Below, piece by piece: positions 53,454 through 62,506 of a DNA stretch of 64,000 nucleotides. Below the pieces are notes generated by a model, which had not been told where the DNA came from, made no database searches, and worked only from the letters and a program-made list of their open reading frames with translations. Both the position numbers and the translations under genes were made by a program. Position 1 is the first letter of the stretch. Each line of letters opens with the position of its first letter. This DNA is from Streptomyces parvulus (GTDB taxonomy: Bacteria; Actinomycetota; Actinomycetes; Streptomycetales; Streptomycetaceae): positions 372,001 through 436,000 of the forward strand of contig NZ_BMRX01000002.1 of NCBI RefSeq assembly GCF_014648855.1, in the 5' to 3' direction.

Positions 53454-54122
53454 TTACTCCTCGGTGCCGGCCGGGGACTTTCCTTCGGGCTTCGCGTCGG
53501 ACTTGGAGAGCGAGGTCGTGCCGGGCTTCTCGTCGGACGCCGCGTCCGTCTCGCCGTCGGGCTCCGCGTCGGCCTCGGTGGCCTCGGCCGCCTCGCCGTC
53601 CTCGAAGTACGCGTCCAGGACCTCGTCCAGGGCGGACTCCCACTCCGCGAAGCGGCCGCGGGAGTCCGCCTCGATCTCGATCGGGTACCAGCGCCGGTCC
53701 GGCGTGTGCACCGTGACGGTGAACCGCTTGCCGAAGCGTCCCGTCTCGGTCTCCACGGCGCCGACCTCGTCCCAGCGGAACTCGCAGGCCTGGTCGTCGA
53801 GGGAGAGGCGGACGCCCTTGTGGTCGGCGACGATCCGGGCGCGGCGGTCGGCGGCCTCGAAGACGGGGCCGTCCACGGCGGCCGCCTCCTCCGCCGCCTC
53901 CTCCGGTTCCGCGAGGTCGTCGGCGGACTCCCGGGCGGACGGTACGGCGTCCTCGACGCCGTCCGTCTCCGGGCCCGCGTCCGCCTCGCCGTCCGCGTCC
54001 GTCTTCCCGCCTCTCACGTCCTCGGGCCCACCGGCCGCGGGGGCGGTGAGCCCGGGGATGAAGGCCGGGTCGAATCCGGCGCCTTCCAGGGGCTGGCTGC
54101 TCGATCCTCTGCGCTGCTCCAC
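53454..54122 (-). CDS. Acidic hypothetical protein
   Basis: About 222 residues. N-terminus EQRRGSSSQPLEGAGFDPA, then a long Asp/Glu/Ala-rich stretch, a central beta-rich domain (about 95-165: ADHKGVRLSLDDQACEFRWD, FGKRFTVTVHTPDRRWYPIE, GRFAEWESALDEVLDAYF; PH-like by strand pattern) and a Glu/Ser/Lys-rich C-tail. No signal peptide. GTG 54122 is chosen over 54158; CATACT lies just before it, so a leaderless transcript is possible. Function unknown. Confidence 0.6.
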   Translation of the reverse strand: MEQRRGSSSQPLEGAGFDPAFIPGLTAPAAGGPEDVRGGKTDADGEADAGPETDGVEDAVPSARESADDLAEPEEAAEEAAAVDGPVFEAADRRARIVADHKGVRLSLDDQACEFRWDEVGAVETETGRFGKRFTVTVHTPDRRWYPIEIEADSRGRFAEWESALDEVLDAYFEDGEAAEATEADAEPDGETDAASDEKPGTTSLSKSDAKPEGKSPAGTEE

Positions 54123-54198
54123 AGCGGGCAGTATGGTCGACAAACCTGTGCCGGACACAGTCGGCCCCGACTTCGTTATCAGACGCCTACACACGCGC

Positions 54199-55677
54199 CT
54201 ACACGAACAGGCTCAGCACCGCCGCGACCACGAAGCCGGCCAGCGACAGCACGCTCTCCAGCACGGTCCAGGTCTTGAGGGTGTCCCGCTCGCTGATGCC
54301 GAAGTACTTGGCGACCATCCAGAAGCCGCCGTCGTTGACGTGCGAGGCGAAGATGGAGCCCGCCGAGATGGCCATGATGACCAGCGCGACGAACGCCTGC
54401 GAGTGGTCGCCCTCCGCGAGCAGCGGTGCCACGATGCCCGCCGTCGTGACGATGGCCACGGTCGCCGAGCCCTGCGCGACCCGCAGCACCAGGGAGATCA
54501 GGTACGACAGGACGATCACCGGCAGGCCGACGTCGTTGAAGGTGTCGGAGAGCGCCTGGGCGACGCCGCTGGCCTTCAGGACCGCGCCGAAGACGCCGCC
54601 CGCGCCGACGACCAGCAGGATGTTGCCGACCGGCTTCAGCGAGGCCGTCGAGACGGTCTCCAGGGACTTGCGGGACCAGCCGCGCCGGATGCCGAGCAGG
54701 TAGTAGGCGAGGAAGAGCGCGATGGTCAGGGCGACGAACGGGTTGCCGAAGAACTCGATGACCGAGCGGAGCGTGGACGGGTCGAGGGCGATGGAGGAGA
54801 AGGTCGCGGCGAGGATCAGCACCAGCGGGGTGCCGATGATGCCGAGGACCGTGCCGAGCGCGACCGGGCTCTCGTGCGGCTCGACGCCGGACGCCCGCTG
54901 CTCCTCGATGACGGCCTGCTTGGCCTCCTCGGCGGCCTCGACCATGTCCTGCGGGACGGGGACGAAGATGCGGCGGCCGACCCAGGCGGAGAACACCCAC
55001 GCGGCGAGCACGGCGGGGATGCCGCAGACGATGCCCATGAGGATCACCCAGCCGAGGTCCACCTTCAGCAGCCCGGCGGCGGCGACGGGACCGGGGTGGG
55101 GCGGCAGGAAGGCGTGGGTCATCGACAGGCCGGCCAGCAGCGGCAGGCAGTAGATCAGCACCGACTTGCCGGAGCGCTTGGCGGCGGCGTAGACGATCGG
55201 CGCGAGGACGAAGATGCCGACGTCGAAGAAGACCGGGATGCCGAAGATGAGGCCGGTGAGGCCCATCGCGAGGGGGGCGCGCTTCTCGCCGAAGAGGCCC
55301 AGCAGGCGGGAGGCCAGCACCTGCGCGCCACCGCTGACTTCGAGGATCGCGCCGAGCATGGTGCCCAGGCCGATGATGATGGCGACGTGTCCGAGGATGC
55401 CGCCCATGCCGGACTCGATGGTGGAGACGGCGTCGGACTTCTGGACGGTGCCGAAGAGTTCGGTGACCGAGAGGCCGGCCAGCAGGCCGACGGCTATGGA
55501 GACGGCGAGCAGCGCGACGAACGGCTGCAGCCGCACCTTGATGATCAGGAAGAGCAGCAGCACGATGCCGATCGCGGCGACGGTCAGCAGGCCCGCCGTG
55601 CCGTCGATCAGGGTGAGCAGACCGCCGGTGTGCGGTGGGGTCTCGGCGGCGGCGAGCTGGAGGGGCGCGTGGGACAT
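54199..55677 (-). CDS. GntP-family permease
   Basis: 492 residues, about 12 membrane segments, GntP/gluconate:H+ symporter family, which also includes the D-serine transporter DsdX. Family blocks: GFGLGTMLGAIL-like IIIGLGTMLGAILEVSGGAQ, IFGIPVFFDVGIFVLAPIVY, LAGLSMTHAFLPPHPGPVAA, HVNDGGFWMVAKYFG. Starts 131 bp after the ridA stop across a hairpin, in the same orientation. Given the neighbouring D-amino-acid genes, D-serine/D-amino acid uptake is as plausible as gluconate. Confidence 0.92.
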   Translation of the reverse strand: MSHAPLQLAAAETPPHTGGLLTLIDGTAGLLTVAAIGIVLLLFLIIKVRLQPFVALLAVSIAVGLLAGLSVTELFGTVQKSDAVSTIESGMGGILGHVAIIIGLGTMLGAILEVSGGAQVLASRLLGLFGEKRAPLAMGLTGLIFGIPVFFDVGIFVLAPIVYAAAKRSGKSVLIYCLPLLAGLSMTHAFLPPHPGPVAAAGLLKVDLGWVILMGIVCGIPAVLAAWVFSAWVGRRIFVPVPQDMVEAAEEAKQAVIEEQRASGVEPHESPVALGTVLGIIGTPLVLILAATFSSIALDPSTLRSVIEFFGNPFVALTIALFLAYYLLGIRRGWSRKSLETVSTASLKPVGNILLVVGAGGVFGAVLKASGVAQALSDTFNDVGLPVIVLSYLISLVLRVAQGSATVAIVTTAGIVAPLLAEGDHSQAFVALVIMAISAGSIFASHVNDGGFWMVAKYFGISERDTLKTWTVLESVLSLAGFVVAAVLSLFV

Positions 55678-55726
55678 TCGGGGGTCCTCTGGCTAAACAC
55701 ATGGTGCTTTCGGGCAGGGCGGGGCG

Positions 55727-55764
55727 CGGCACGGCGCCCCCGGGGGAAGGGGAGCGCCGTGCCG
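55727..55764 (-). terminator. Hairpin between ridA and gntP-like gene
   Basis: 11-bp perfect arms CGGCACGGCGC / GCGCCGTGCCG; likely ends the kinase-iclR-ridA transcript. Confidence 0.6.
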
Positions 55765-55808
55765 TGCGACAGGCGGTTCGGTACGCGGCGGCCGGGGCCG
55801 GAGGGGGG

Positions 55809-56219
55809 TCAGCCCAGGACGGCGAGCGCGTCGATCTCGATGAGCAGGCCGGCGGGCAGGCCGACGTAGACCGTGGTGCGCGCGGCGGGCGGCTGGGTGA
55901 GGCCCTGCTCCGCGAAGTACGCGTTGTAGATCTCGTTCATCTCCGCGAAGTGGTCCACGTCCGTGAGGTAGACGCGGATCATCATCACGTCGTCCCAGGA
56001 GGAGCCGCCCTCCTCCAGGATCGCCTTGACGTTGGCGAGGGTCTGGAGGGTCTGCTCGCGCAGGGTCGGGCCGGCCGGGGTGGGGGCCTTGCCCTCCTCG
56101 TGGGGGAGGAAGCCGACCTGGCCGGCGACCTGGAGGATGTTGCCCTTGCGGACGCCGTGGGAGAACTTCGCCGGCGGGGTGGTGTGGGTGGCCGGGGTGA
56201 GGGCGATCTTGTCGGTCAT
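55809..56219 (-). CDS. RidA-family enamine/imine deaminase
   Basis: 136 residues, YjgF/YER057c/UK114 family. Hydrolyses reactive 2-aminoacrylate-type imines released by PLP enzymes. Conserved ILQVAGQVGF, EMNEIYNAYF, PPAARTTVYVGLP (the Arg that binds carboxylate) and LLIEIDALAVL (Glu). ATG overlaps the iclR stop by 4 bp. Fits a pathway with a PLP deaminase across the divergent region. Confidence 0.93.
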   Translation of the reverse strand: MTDKIALTPATHTTPPAKFSHGVRKGNILQVAGQVGFLPHEEGKAPTPAGPTLREQTLQTLANVKAILEEGGSSWDDVMMIRVYLTDVDHFAEMNEIYNAYFAEQGLTQPPAARTTVYVGLPAGLLIEIDALAVLG

Positions 56220-56980
56220 GTGGTGACTTCCTTGACTGGGGTCCTGCCGGAGTACTCGCCGCTGATGGCGTCCGCCGTACGGCGCACCAGCGGGAGCAGG
56301 GTGAGGAGTTCGTCGGCGGTGACGACGACGTTCGGCGCGGAGACCGACATCGCGGCGACCACCCTGCCGTCGGCGCCCCGGATGGGGGCGGCGACGCAGT
56401 TGATGGACTCCTCGTGGCCACCGAGGTCGGTGGCCCAGCCCTGTTCGCGCACCTTGGCCAGCTCCTTGAGGAAGCCGTCGGCGTTCGGTGTCGAACGGGC
56501 CGTGTACATGGGGTAGTCGAGCTGGTCGACCACGGCTCGGCGTTCGTTCTCGGGGAGGTCGGCGAGCAGCAGTTTGGCCACGGCGGCGACGGTGATGGCG
56601 ACGGGCTTGCCGATCCGGGAGTACATGCGGACCGGGTAGCGGCTCTCGACCTTGTCGATGTAGAGGACCTCGCCCTCCTCGTGGACGGCGAGGTGGACGG
56701 TGTGCCCGACCTGTTCGTTGAGGCGTACGAGGTGGGGGTGGGCGATCTCGCGGACGTCGAGGTTCTCCATCGCCTCCTGGGCGAGGGAGATGAGCCGGGC
56801 GCCGAGGCGGTAGCGCTGGTCGGCCTGGCGGTAGACGAACCCGTGGTCGTGCAGGGTGCGCAGGAGGCGCAGCGCGGTGGACTTGTGCACGCCGAGGCGG
56901 TCGGCGACCCGGCCGAGGTCCGCGGGGCCCTCGGCGAGCAGCGGCAGGATGCTGAGCGCGCGGTCGACGGTCTGACTCAT
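56216..56980 (-). CDS. IclR-family transcriptional regulator
   Basis: 254 residues. N-terminal winged helix (TVDRALSILPLLAEGPADLG, VHKSTALRLLRTLHDHGFV) and C-terminal effector-binding IclR domain (VHLAVHEEGEVLYIDKVES, INCVAAPIRGADGRVVAAMS). Its ATG overlaps the kinase stop and its stop overlaps the ridA start. Likely local repressor or activator acting at the inverted repeat near 58141. Confidence 0.95.
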   Translation of the reverse strand: MSQTVDRALSILPLLAEGPADLGRVADRLGVHKSTALRLLRTLHDHGFVYRQADQRYRLGARLISLAQEAMENLDVREIAHPHLVRLNEQVGHTVHLAVHEEGEVLYIDKVESRYPVRMYSRIGKPVAITVAAVAKLLLADLPENERRAVVDQLDYPMYTARSTPNADGFLKELAKVREQGWATDLGGHEESINCVAAPIRGADGRVVAAMSVSAPNVVVTADELLTLLPLVRRTADAISGEYSGRTPVKEVTT

Positions 56981-58026
56981 GGTGTGGGTGCCTCCTCCTC
57001 GGCCCTCTCGCCGGCCTGGGTCCAGCCGGGGCCGAGTCGCAGTCTCCCCCACGCGGCGTCGTCGAGGGCGGCGAGGCGGTCGGCGTGGCCGCGGGCGGGG
57101 GGCGTGGCGAGGTCGCCGGGGACGGTGAGGGCGGCGGCGGCCATGAGGTGGCCGTGGCGCAGGCGTTCGCGCACGGGCAGTCCGCGCAGGGTGGCGGAGA
57201 GGAACCCGGCGGCGAAGGCGTCGCCCGCGCCGACGGCGGCGACGACGTCGACGGTGAGGGCGGGGACGGTGGTGGCGTCGTCGCCGTGGAAGGCGGTGGC
57301 GGCGGTCGCGCCCTGCTTGACGACGAGGACGCCGGGTTCGGGCAGCGCGGCGCGCACGGCCTCGGGGCCGCCGAGATCCCAGGCCTCGTCCTCGCCGACG
57401 AAGACGATGTCGGCGCCGCGGGCCAGTTCGAGCAGCACCTCGGGGGCGTCCGCGGCGTTCCGCCACAGGCCCGGCCGGTGGTTGACGTCGAACGAGACGA
57501 GGGGGCCGCGGGCGCGGCCGGGGCGCCGGGCGGTCAGTTCGCGCATCAGGCCGAGGCAGTCGGCGGAGAGCGCGGGCGTGATCCCGGACACGTGCAGGAC
57601 GCGGCCGGAGCGGAGGGCGTCGAGGTCCATGGTGCTGACGGACATCGCGGAGGCCGCGGAGCCCGCCCGGTAGTACGCGACCTCGTGGGCGTCGGTGGCG
57701 CGGTCGCCGGCGGTGCGGAAGTAGACGCCGGTCGGGCGGTCGGGGTCGCGGCGGACGAGGGAGACGTCGACGCCGTAGCCGCCGATGGCCTCGACGAGGT
57801 GGTCGCCGAAGCCGTCGGCGCCGACCCGGCCGGCCCAGCGCGTGGAGTGCCCGGCGGCGGCGAGCACGCAGGCCACGTTGGACTCGGCGCCGCCGATGGC
57901 CCGGTCGAAGGAGGGGACGTCGGCGAGGCGCCCGGGCCGCGAGGGCAGGAAGGTGACCATGGACTCGCCGAGCGCGACGACGTCCACGACGCCGGGGGCG
58001 GTGCTGGTGGGTCCGGTGGCGGTCAC
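56977..58026 (-). CDS. PfkB-family carbohydrate kinase (KDG-kinase-like)
   Basis: 349 residues. Ribokinase fold: ALGESMVTFLPSRPGRL at the start, FDRAIGGAESNVACVLAAAG, GRVGADGFGDHLVE, SFDVNHRPGLWRN, and the C-terminal ATP-site signature VGAGDAFAAGFL. Most like 2-keto-3-deoxygluconate kinases. GTG 58026 with GGGAG about 12 bp upstream; longer frames enter the divergent promoter region. The link of a sugar kinase to the D-amino acid genes is unexplained but may reflect a gluconate/ketogluconate function. Confidence 0.9.
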   Translation of the reverse strand: MTATGPTSTAPGVVDVVALGESMVTFLPSRPGRLADVPSFDRAIGGAESNVACVLAAAGHSTRWAGRVGADGFGDHLVEAIGGYGVDVSLVRRDPDRPTGVYFRTAGDRATDAHEVAYYRAGSAASAMSVSTMDLDALRSGRVLHVSGITPALSADCLGLMRELTARRPGRARGPLVSFDVNHRPGLWRNAADAPEVLLELARGADIVFVGEDEAWDLGGPEAVRAALPEPGVLVVKQGATAATAFHGDDATTVPALTVDVVAAVGAGDAFAAGFLSATLRGLPVRERLRHGHLMAAAALTVPGDLATPPARGHADRLAALDDAAWGRLRLGPGWTQAGERAEEEAPTP

Positions 58027-58105
58027 GATGGTGGGGGCTCCCTTGCGGCTGGGTGGGATGCGGCGGGTGGGTCGTGGAGGGTCCGTTGACCCCGCGTTGG
58101 CCGAG

Positions 58106-58135
58106 ATGTTAGACACCAGTAAGCGACATACGCAA
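58106..58135 (-). promoter_or_regulatory. Promoter of kinase-iclR-ridA operon
   Basis: On the minus strand TTGCGT (58135-58130) and TAACAT (58111-58106) are 18 bp apart; transcription would start about 70 bp before the kinase GTG. Confidence 0.55.
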
Positions 58136-58140
58136 TGACC

Positions 58141-58157
58141 GTTGCACACAATGCAAC
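58141..58157. promoter_or_regulatory. IclR operator candidate
   Basis: Perfect GTTGCA-CACAA-TGCAAC inverted repeat between the two divergent transcripts, 22 bp before the plus-strand start and next to the minus-strand -35. Confidence 0.6.
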
Positions 58158-58178
58158 ACTGCGACTCATGGAGGCTCC

Positions 58179-59474
58179 GTGGCCCTCGACACCGGCACCG
58201 ATGCCCTCGCCCGTCTGGCCGAGGAGCACGTCGACCACCGCTTCAAGGGCCTGCCGCCGGACGCCGACGGCCTGACCGTCGCCGAGCTGGCCGGACAGCG
58301 CCGCAACCTCTTCACCGACGGCTTCGCCACCCCCGTGCTGGCCCTGTCCGCCGAGCGCCTGGAGCACAACCTCGCGCTGATGGAGACGTACGCGGCCCGG
58401 CACGGCCTCGCCTTCGCGCCGCACGGCAAGACCTCCATGGCGCCCCAGCTGTTCCGGCGCCAGATCGAGCACGGCGCCTGGGGCATCACGCTCGCCGTGC
58501 CGCACCAGGTGCGGGTGGCGCGGGCCTTCGGCATCGGGCGGATCTTCCTCGCCAACGAGCTGGTCGACGCCGCCGCGCTGCGCTGGATCGCCGCCGAGCT
58601 GGACGCCGACCCGGACTTCCGCTTCGTCTGCTACGTCGACTCCGTGCGCGGCGTCGAGCTGATGGACGCGGCGCTCACCGGCGCGGGTGCCGCCCGCCCG
58701 GTGGACGTCGTGGTCGAACTGGCCGCCGGCGAGGGGGCCAGGACCGGGGCGCGCACCGAGGCGGACTGCGCGGCCGTCGCCGACGCGGTGGCGGCTACCC
58801 GGACCCTGCGGCTCGCGGGGGTCGCCGGGTACGAGGGCGAGGTCCCCGACGCCGACCCGGAGCGCGTCCACGCCTGGCTGCGGCGGCTGGTCGCGCTCGC
58901 GGCGGACTTCGACGCGGCCGGACGGTTCGGCGCGGGCGGCCTGGACGAGATCGTGCTGAGCGCGGGCGGCAGCGCCTGGTTCGACGCGGTCGCCGACGTG
59001 TTCGCCGAGGTCCCCGGCCTGTCGCTGCCCGTGCTGAAGCTGCTGCGCTCGGGCGCCTACGTCTCGCACGACGACGGGCACTACCGGGAGGTCACCCCCT
59101 TCAACCGCGTCCCCGCCGAGGGCGCCCTGGAGCCCGCGTTCCGGCTGTGGACCCAGGTGGTCTCCCGCCCCTCCGCCGAGCAGGCCTTCGCCAACGCGGG
59201 CAAGCGGGACGCGGCGTACGACCTCGACCTGCCGTTCGCCCAGGTGGTGCGCCCCGCGGACGGCGGGCCCGAGCGCCCGGCGGCCGGCATCACGGTCAGC
59301 GGCCTGTCCGACCAGCACGCCTGGCTGCGCACGACGCCCGAGGCGGAGCTGGCGGTCGGCGACTGGCTGGGCCTCGGCCTGTCGCACCCCTGCACGTCCT
59401 TCGACAAGTGGCAGCTCATCCCGGTCGCCGAGGCGGACGGGACGGTCGTCGACTACATCCGCACGTTCTTCTAG
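58179..59474 (+). CDS. PLP-dependent D-amino-acid deaminase / D-threonine-aldolase-like enzyme
   Basis: 431 residues, alanine-racemase-type TIM barrel (PLP lysine K84 in APHGKTSMAP) plus a C-terminal D-serine dehydratase-like beta domain with a metal site in SHPCTSFDKW (H403, C405). This pairing characterises fold-III D-serine dehydratases and D-threonine aldolases. GTG 58179 has GGAGG 7 bp upstream. It is followed 44 bp later by the N-acyl-D-amino-acid deacylase, whose product it would consume; released imines would be handled by the divergently encoded RidA. Confidence 0.85.
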   Translation: MALDTGTDALARLAEEHVDHRFKGLPPDADGLTVAELAGQRRNLFTDGFATPVLALSAERLEHNLALMETYAARHGLAFAPHGKTSMAPQLFRRQIEHGAWGITLAVPHQVRVARAFGIGRIFLANELVDAAALRWIAAELDADPDFRFVCYVDSVRGVELMDAALTGAGAARPVDVVVELAAGEGARTGARTEADCAAVADAVAATRTLRLAGVAGYEGEVPDADPERVHAWLRRLVALAADFDAAGRFGAGGLDEIVLSAGGSAWFDAVADVFAEVPGLSLPVLKLLRSGAYVSHDDGHYREVTPFNRVPAEGALEPAFRLWTQVVSRPSAEQAFANAGKRDAAYDLDLPFAQVVRPADGGPERPAAGITVSGLSDQHAWLRTTPEAELAVGDWLGLGLSHPCTSFDKWQLIPVAEADGTVVDYIRTFF

Positions 59475-59518
59475 AACACGTTTCTGCTGGACACCGTCCC
59501 TCTGAAAGGGAGCCGGAC

Positions 59519-61129
59519 ATGGAAGAGCTGGTCATCCGGGACGCGGACGTCGTCGACGGCTCCGGCGCCGACGCGTACCGCGCCGACGTCGTGGTCGACG
59601 GCGGCCGGATCGTCTCGATCGTCAAGGAGGCGGCCGGCGCCGGCTGCCAGCGCCCCCGGGCCCGCCGTGAGCTGGACGCCGAGGGGCTGGTTCTGGCCCC
59701 CGGCTTCATCGACATGCACGCCCACAGCGATCTGGCGCTGCTGCGGGACCCCGACCACAGCGCCAAGGCCGCGCAGGGCGTCACCCTGGAGGTCATCGGC
59801 CAGGACGGGCTCTCCTACGCGCCGGTCGACGACCGCACCCTCGGCGAGGTGCGCAGCGCGATCGCCGGCTGGAACGGCTCGGGCGACGACATCGAATTCG
59901 ACTGGCGGTCGGTCGGCGAGTACCTGGACCGGCTCGACCGGGGCATCGCGGTCAACGCCGCGTACCTGATCCCGCAGGGCACGGTGCGCGCCCTCGCGGT
60001 CGGCTGGGACGACCGGGACGCGACCGACGCGGAGCTGGAGCGCATGCGGCGGCTGGTGGCCGAGGGCATGGAGCAGGGCGCGGTCGGCATGTCGTCCGGG
60101 CTGACCTACACGCCGGGCATGTACGCGAAGGACGCGGAGCTGACCGAGCTGTGCCGGGTGGTGGCGTCGTACGGCGGCTACTACTGCCCGCACCACCGCT
60201 CGTACGGGGCCGGTGCCCTCCGGGCGTACGAGGAGATGGTGGAGCTGACCCGGGAGGCGGACTGCCCGCTGCACCTGGCGCACGCCACCATGAACTTCGG
60301 CGTCAACAAGGGCAAGGCCCCCGAGCTGCTGACGCTGCTCGACGGCGCGCTGGCCGCCGGGGCCGACATCACGCTCGACACGTACCCCTACACCCCCGGC
60401 TGCACCACCCTCGTGGCGATGCTGCCGAGCTGGGCGAGCGAGGGCGGCCCGGAGCAGATCATGAGGCGGCTGGCGGACGACGAGACCGCCGAGCGCATCC
60501 GGCACCACATCGAGGAGATCGGCTCCGACGGCTGCCACGGCGTGCCCATGGAGTGGGACACGATCGAGATCTCCGGCACCGGCGACCCGGCGCTCGGGGA
60601 GTACGTCGGCCGCACGGTCGCGGAGTCGGCGCGGCTGCGCGGCGAGACCCCGTGGACGACCGCGCGCCGCCTGCTCCTGGCCGACCGGCTGGCCCCGACC
60701 ATCCTCCAGCACGTCGGCCACGAGGAGAACGTGCGCGCGATCATGCGGCACCGCGTCCACACCGGCGGCTCGGACGGCATCCTCCAGGGCACCAAGCCGC
60801 ACCCGCGCGCCTACGGCACCTTCCCGCACTACCTCGGCCACTACGTGCGCGAGCTGGGCGTGCTGTCCCTGGAGGAGTGCGTGGCCCACCTCACCTCCCG
60901 CCCGGCCGCCCGGCTGCGGCTGCCGGACCGGGGCCTGGTCCGCGAGGGCCACCGGGCCGACCTGGTCCTCTTCGACCCGGCGACGGTCGCGGCGGGCAGC
61001 ACCTACGACAACCCGCGCGTGCTGCCGACGGGCATCCCGTACGTGCTGGTCGACGGCCGCTTCGTGATGGCGGACGGCCGGCGCACGGACGTGCTGGCGG
61101 GGCGCTCGGTGCGGCGGAGCCCCCGGTGA
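59519..61129 (+). CDS. N-acyl-D-amino-acid deacylase family amidohydrolase
   Basis: 536 residues. Amidohydrolase TIM barrel: GFIDMHAHSD (H67, H69), CPHHRSYG, LAHATMNFGVNKGKA, HTGGSDGILQGTKPHPRA and YGTFPHYLGHYVREL match D-aminoacylase-type enzymes. The stretch that holds the metal cysteine in well-studied D-aminoacylases (NCG) reads EVIGQDG here. ATG 59519 with AAAGGGAG upstream. Removes acyl groups from N-acyl-D-amino acids, perhaps from peptidoglycan or D-amino-acid-containing natural products; substrate not provable from sequence. Confidence 0.88.
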   Translation: MEELVIRDADVVDGSGADAYRADVVVDGGRIVSIVKEAAGAGCQRPRARRELDAEGLVLAPGFIDMHAHSDLALLRDPDHSAKAAQGVTLEVIGQDGLSYAPVDDRTLGEVRSAIAGWNGSGDDIEFDWRSVGEYLDRLDRGIAVNAAYLIPQGTVRALAVGWDDRDATDAELERMRRLVAEGMEQGAVGMSSGLTYTPGMYAKDAELTELCRVVASYGGYYCPHHRSYGAGALRAYEEMVELTREADCPLHLAHATMNFGVNKGKAPELLTLLDGALAAGADITLDTYPYTPGCTTLVAMLPSWASEGGPEQIMRRLADDETAERIRHHIEEIGSDGCHGVPMEWDTIEISGTGDPALGEYVGRTVAESARLRGETPWTTARRLLLADRLAPTILQHVGHEENVRAIMRHRVHTGGSDGILQGTKPHPRAYGTFPHYLGHYVRELGVLSLEECVAHLTSRPAARLRLPDRGLVREGHRADLVLFDPATVAAGSTYDNPRVLPTGIPYVLVDGRFVMADGRRTDVLAGRSVRRSPR

Positions 61130-61173
61130 GCGACCAAAACCGCCCATACCGAACATCTCAAGTGGCGGATAAC

Positions 61174-61200
61174 ACGACCCATGGAACGTAACCGGGTCGT
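61174..61200. promoter_or_regulatory. Inverted repeat before the aminotransferase gene
   Basis: ACGACCC / GGGTCGT arms 13 bp apart, ending 12 bp before the ATG, next to TAAGCT that could be a -10 of a near-leaderless transcript. Confidence 0.35.
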
Positions 61201-61212
61201 AAGCTCACGCAC

Positions 61213-62424
61213 ATGCAGGTGATCCAGTCGACCAAGCTCGCCAACGTCTGTTACGAGATCCGGGGCCCGGTGCTCGAGGAGGCGATGCGGCTGGAAGCGG
61301 CCGGGCACCGCATCCTCAAGCTGAACACGGGCAACCCGGCGGCCTTTGGTTTCGAGTGCCCGCCCGAGATCCTGGAGGACATCCTCCGCAACGTCTCGAC
61401 GGCGCACGGCTACGGCGACGCGAAGGGCCTGCTGGCCGCCCGGCGCGCGGTCGTGATGCACAACCAGACCCTCGGCATCGAGACGGACGTCGAGCACGTC
61501 TTCATCGGCAACGGCGTCTCCGAGCTGATCGTGATGGCGATGCAGGGGCTGCTCGACGACGGCGACGAGGTCCTCGTCCCGGCGCCGGACTACCCCCTGT
61601 GGACGGCCGCCGTGTCGCTGTCCGGCGGCACGGCGGTGCACTACCGGTGCGACGAGCAGTCCGACTGGATGCCGGACCTCGCCGACGTGGAGCGGAAGAT
61701 CACCGACCGCACCAAGGCGCTCGTGATCATCAACCCGAACAACCCGACGGGCGCGGTCTACGACGAGGCGGTGCTGCGCGGCCTGACCGACATCGCGCGC
61801 CGGCACAACCTGCTGGTCTGCTCCGACGAGATCTACGACAAGATCCTCTACGACGAGGCCACGCACACGCCGACCGCCGCGGTCGCCCCCGACCTGCTCA
61901 CCCTCACCTTCAACGGCATGTCGAAGGCGTACCGGGTGGCCGGTTACCGGGTCGGCTGGATGTCGATCTCCGGTCCGCGCGCGCACGCCGAGTCCTACAT
62001 CGAGGGCCTGACGGTGCTGGCGAACATGCGGCTGTGCGCCAACATGCCGGGGCAGCACGGCGTGGTCGCGGCGCTCAGCGGGCGCCAGACCATCAACGAA
62101 CTGGTGCTGCCGGGCGGTCGGCTGCGCGAGCAGCGGGACGCCGCGCACGCGGCGCTGACCAGCATCCCGGGCGTGACCTGCGTGAAGCCGAAGGGCGCGC
62201 TGTACCTCTTCCCGCGGCTCGACCCCAAGGTCTTCAAGATCAAGGACGACCGGCGGATGGTCCTGGACCTGCTGCGGCAGGAGAAGATCATGGTCGTCCA
62301 GGGCACCGGCTTCAACTGGCCCGAGCCCGACCACTTCCGGGTGGTGACCCTGCCCACGGCCAACGACCTGCGCGAGGCGGTCGGCCGGATCGGGAACTTC
62401 CTGGAGGGCTACGGCCAGTCCTGA
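61213..62424 (+). CDS. PLP aminotransferase (alanine/AlaA type)
   Basis: 403 residues, fold-type I class I/II aminotransferase. KLNTGNPAAFGFECP at the N-terminus, AHGYGDAKGLLAARRAVV, NPNNPTGAVY, SDEIYDKILYD, and PLP lysine K238 in FNGMSKAYRVAGYRVGW. High similarity in pattern to AlaA/AlaT-type alanine aminotransferases. Single gene after the D-aminoacylase. Confidence 0.93.
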   Translation: MQVIQSTKLANVCYEIRGPVLEEAMRLEAAGHRILKLNTGNPAAFGFECPPEILEDILRNVSTAHGYGDAKGLLAARRAVVMHNQTLGIETDVEHVFIGNGVSELIVMAMQGLLDDGDEVLVPAPDYPLWTAAVSLSGGTAVHYRCDEQSDWMPDLADVERKITDRTKALVIINPNNPTGAVYDEAVLRGLTDIARRHNLLVCSDEIYDKILYDEATHTPTAAVAPDLLTLTFNGMSKAYRVAGYRVGWMSISGPRAHAESYIEGLTVLANMRLCANMPGQHGVVAALSGRQTINELVLPGGRLREQRDAAHAALTSIPGVTCVKPKGALYLFPRLDPKVFKIKDDRRMVLDLLRQEKIMVVQGTGFNWPEPDHFRVVTLPTANDLREAVGRIGNFLEGYGQS

Positions 62425-62453
62425 GCCCGGCCAGAACCCGAACACCCTCAACT

Positions 62454-62468
62454 TTAGAATCGATCTAA
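62454..62468. promoter_or_regulatory. TTAGA-ATCGA-TCTAA inverted repeat
   Basis: AT-rich perfect repeat 39 bp before the next start, followed by TAGGAT (62471-62476), a candidate -10 that it would overlap or flank. MarR/TetR-type operator look. Confidence 0.5.
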
Positions 62469-62506
62469 TGTAGGATGGCTTCCTGGAGCAATCAGGAGGC
62501 CGTCCC

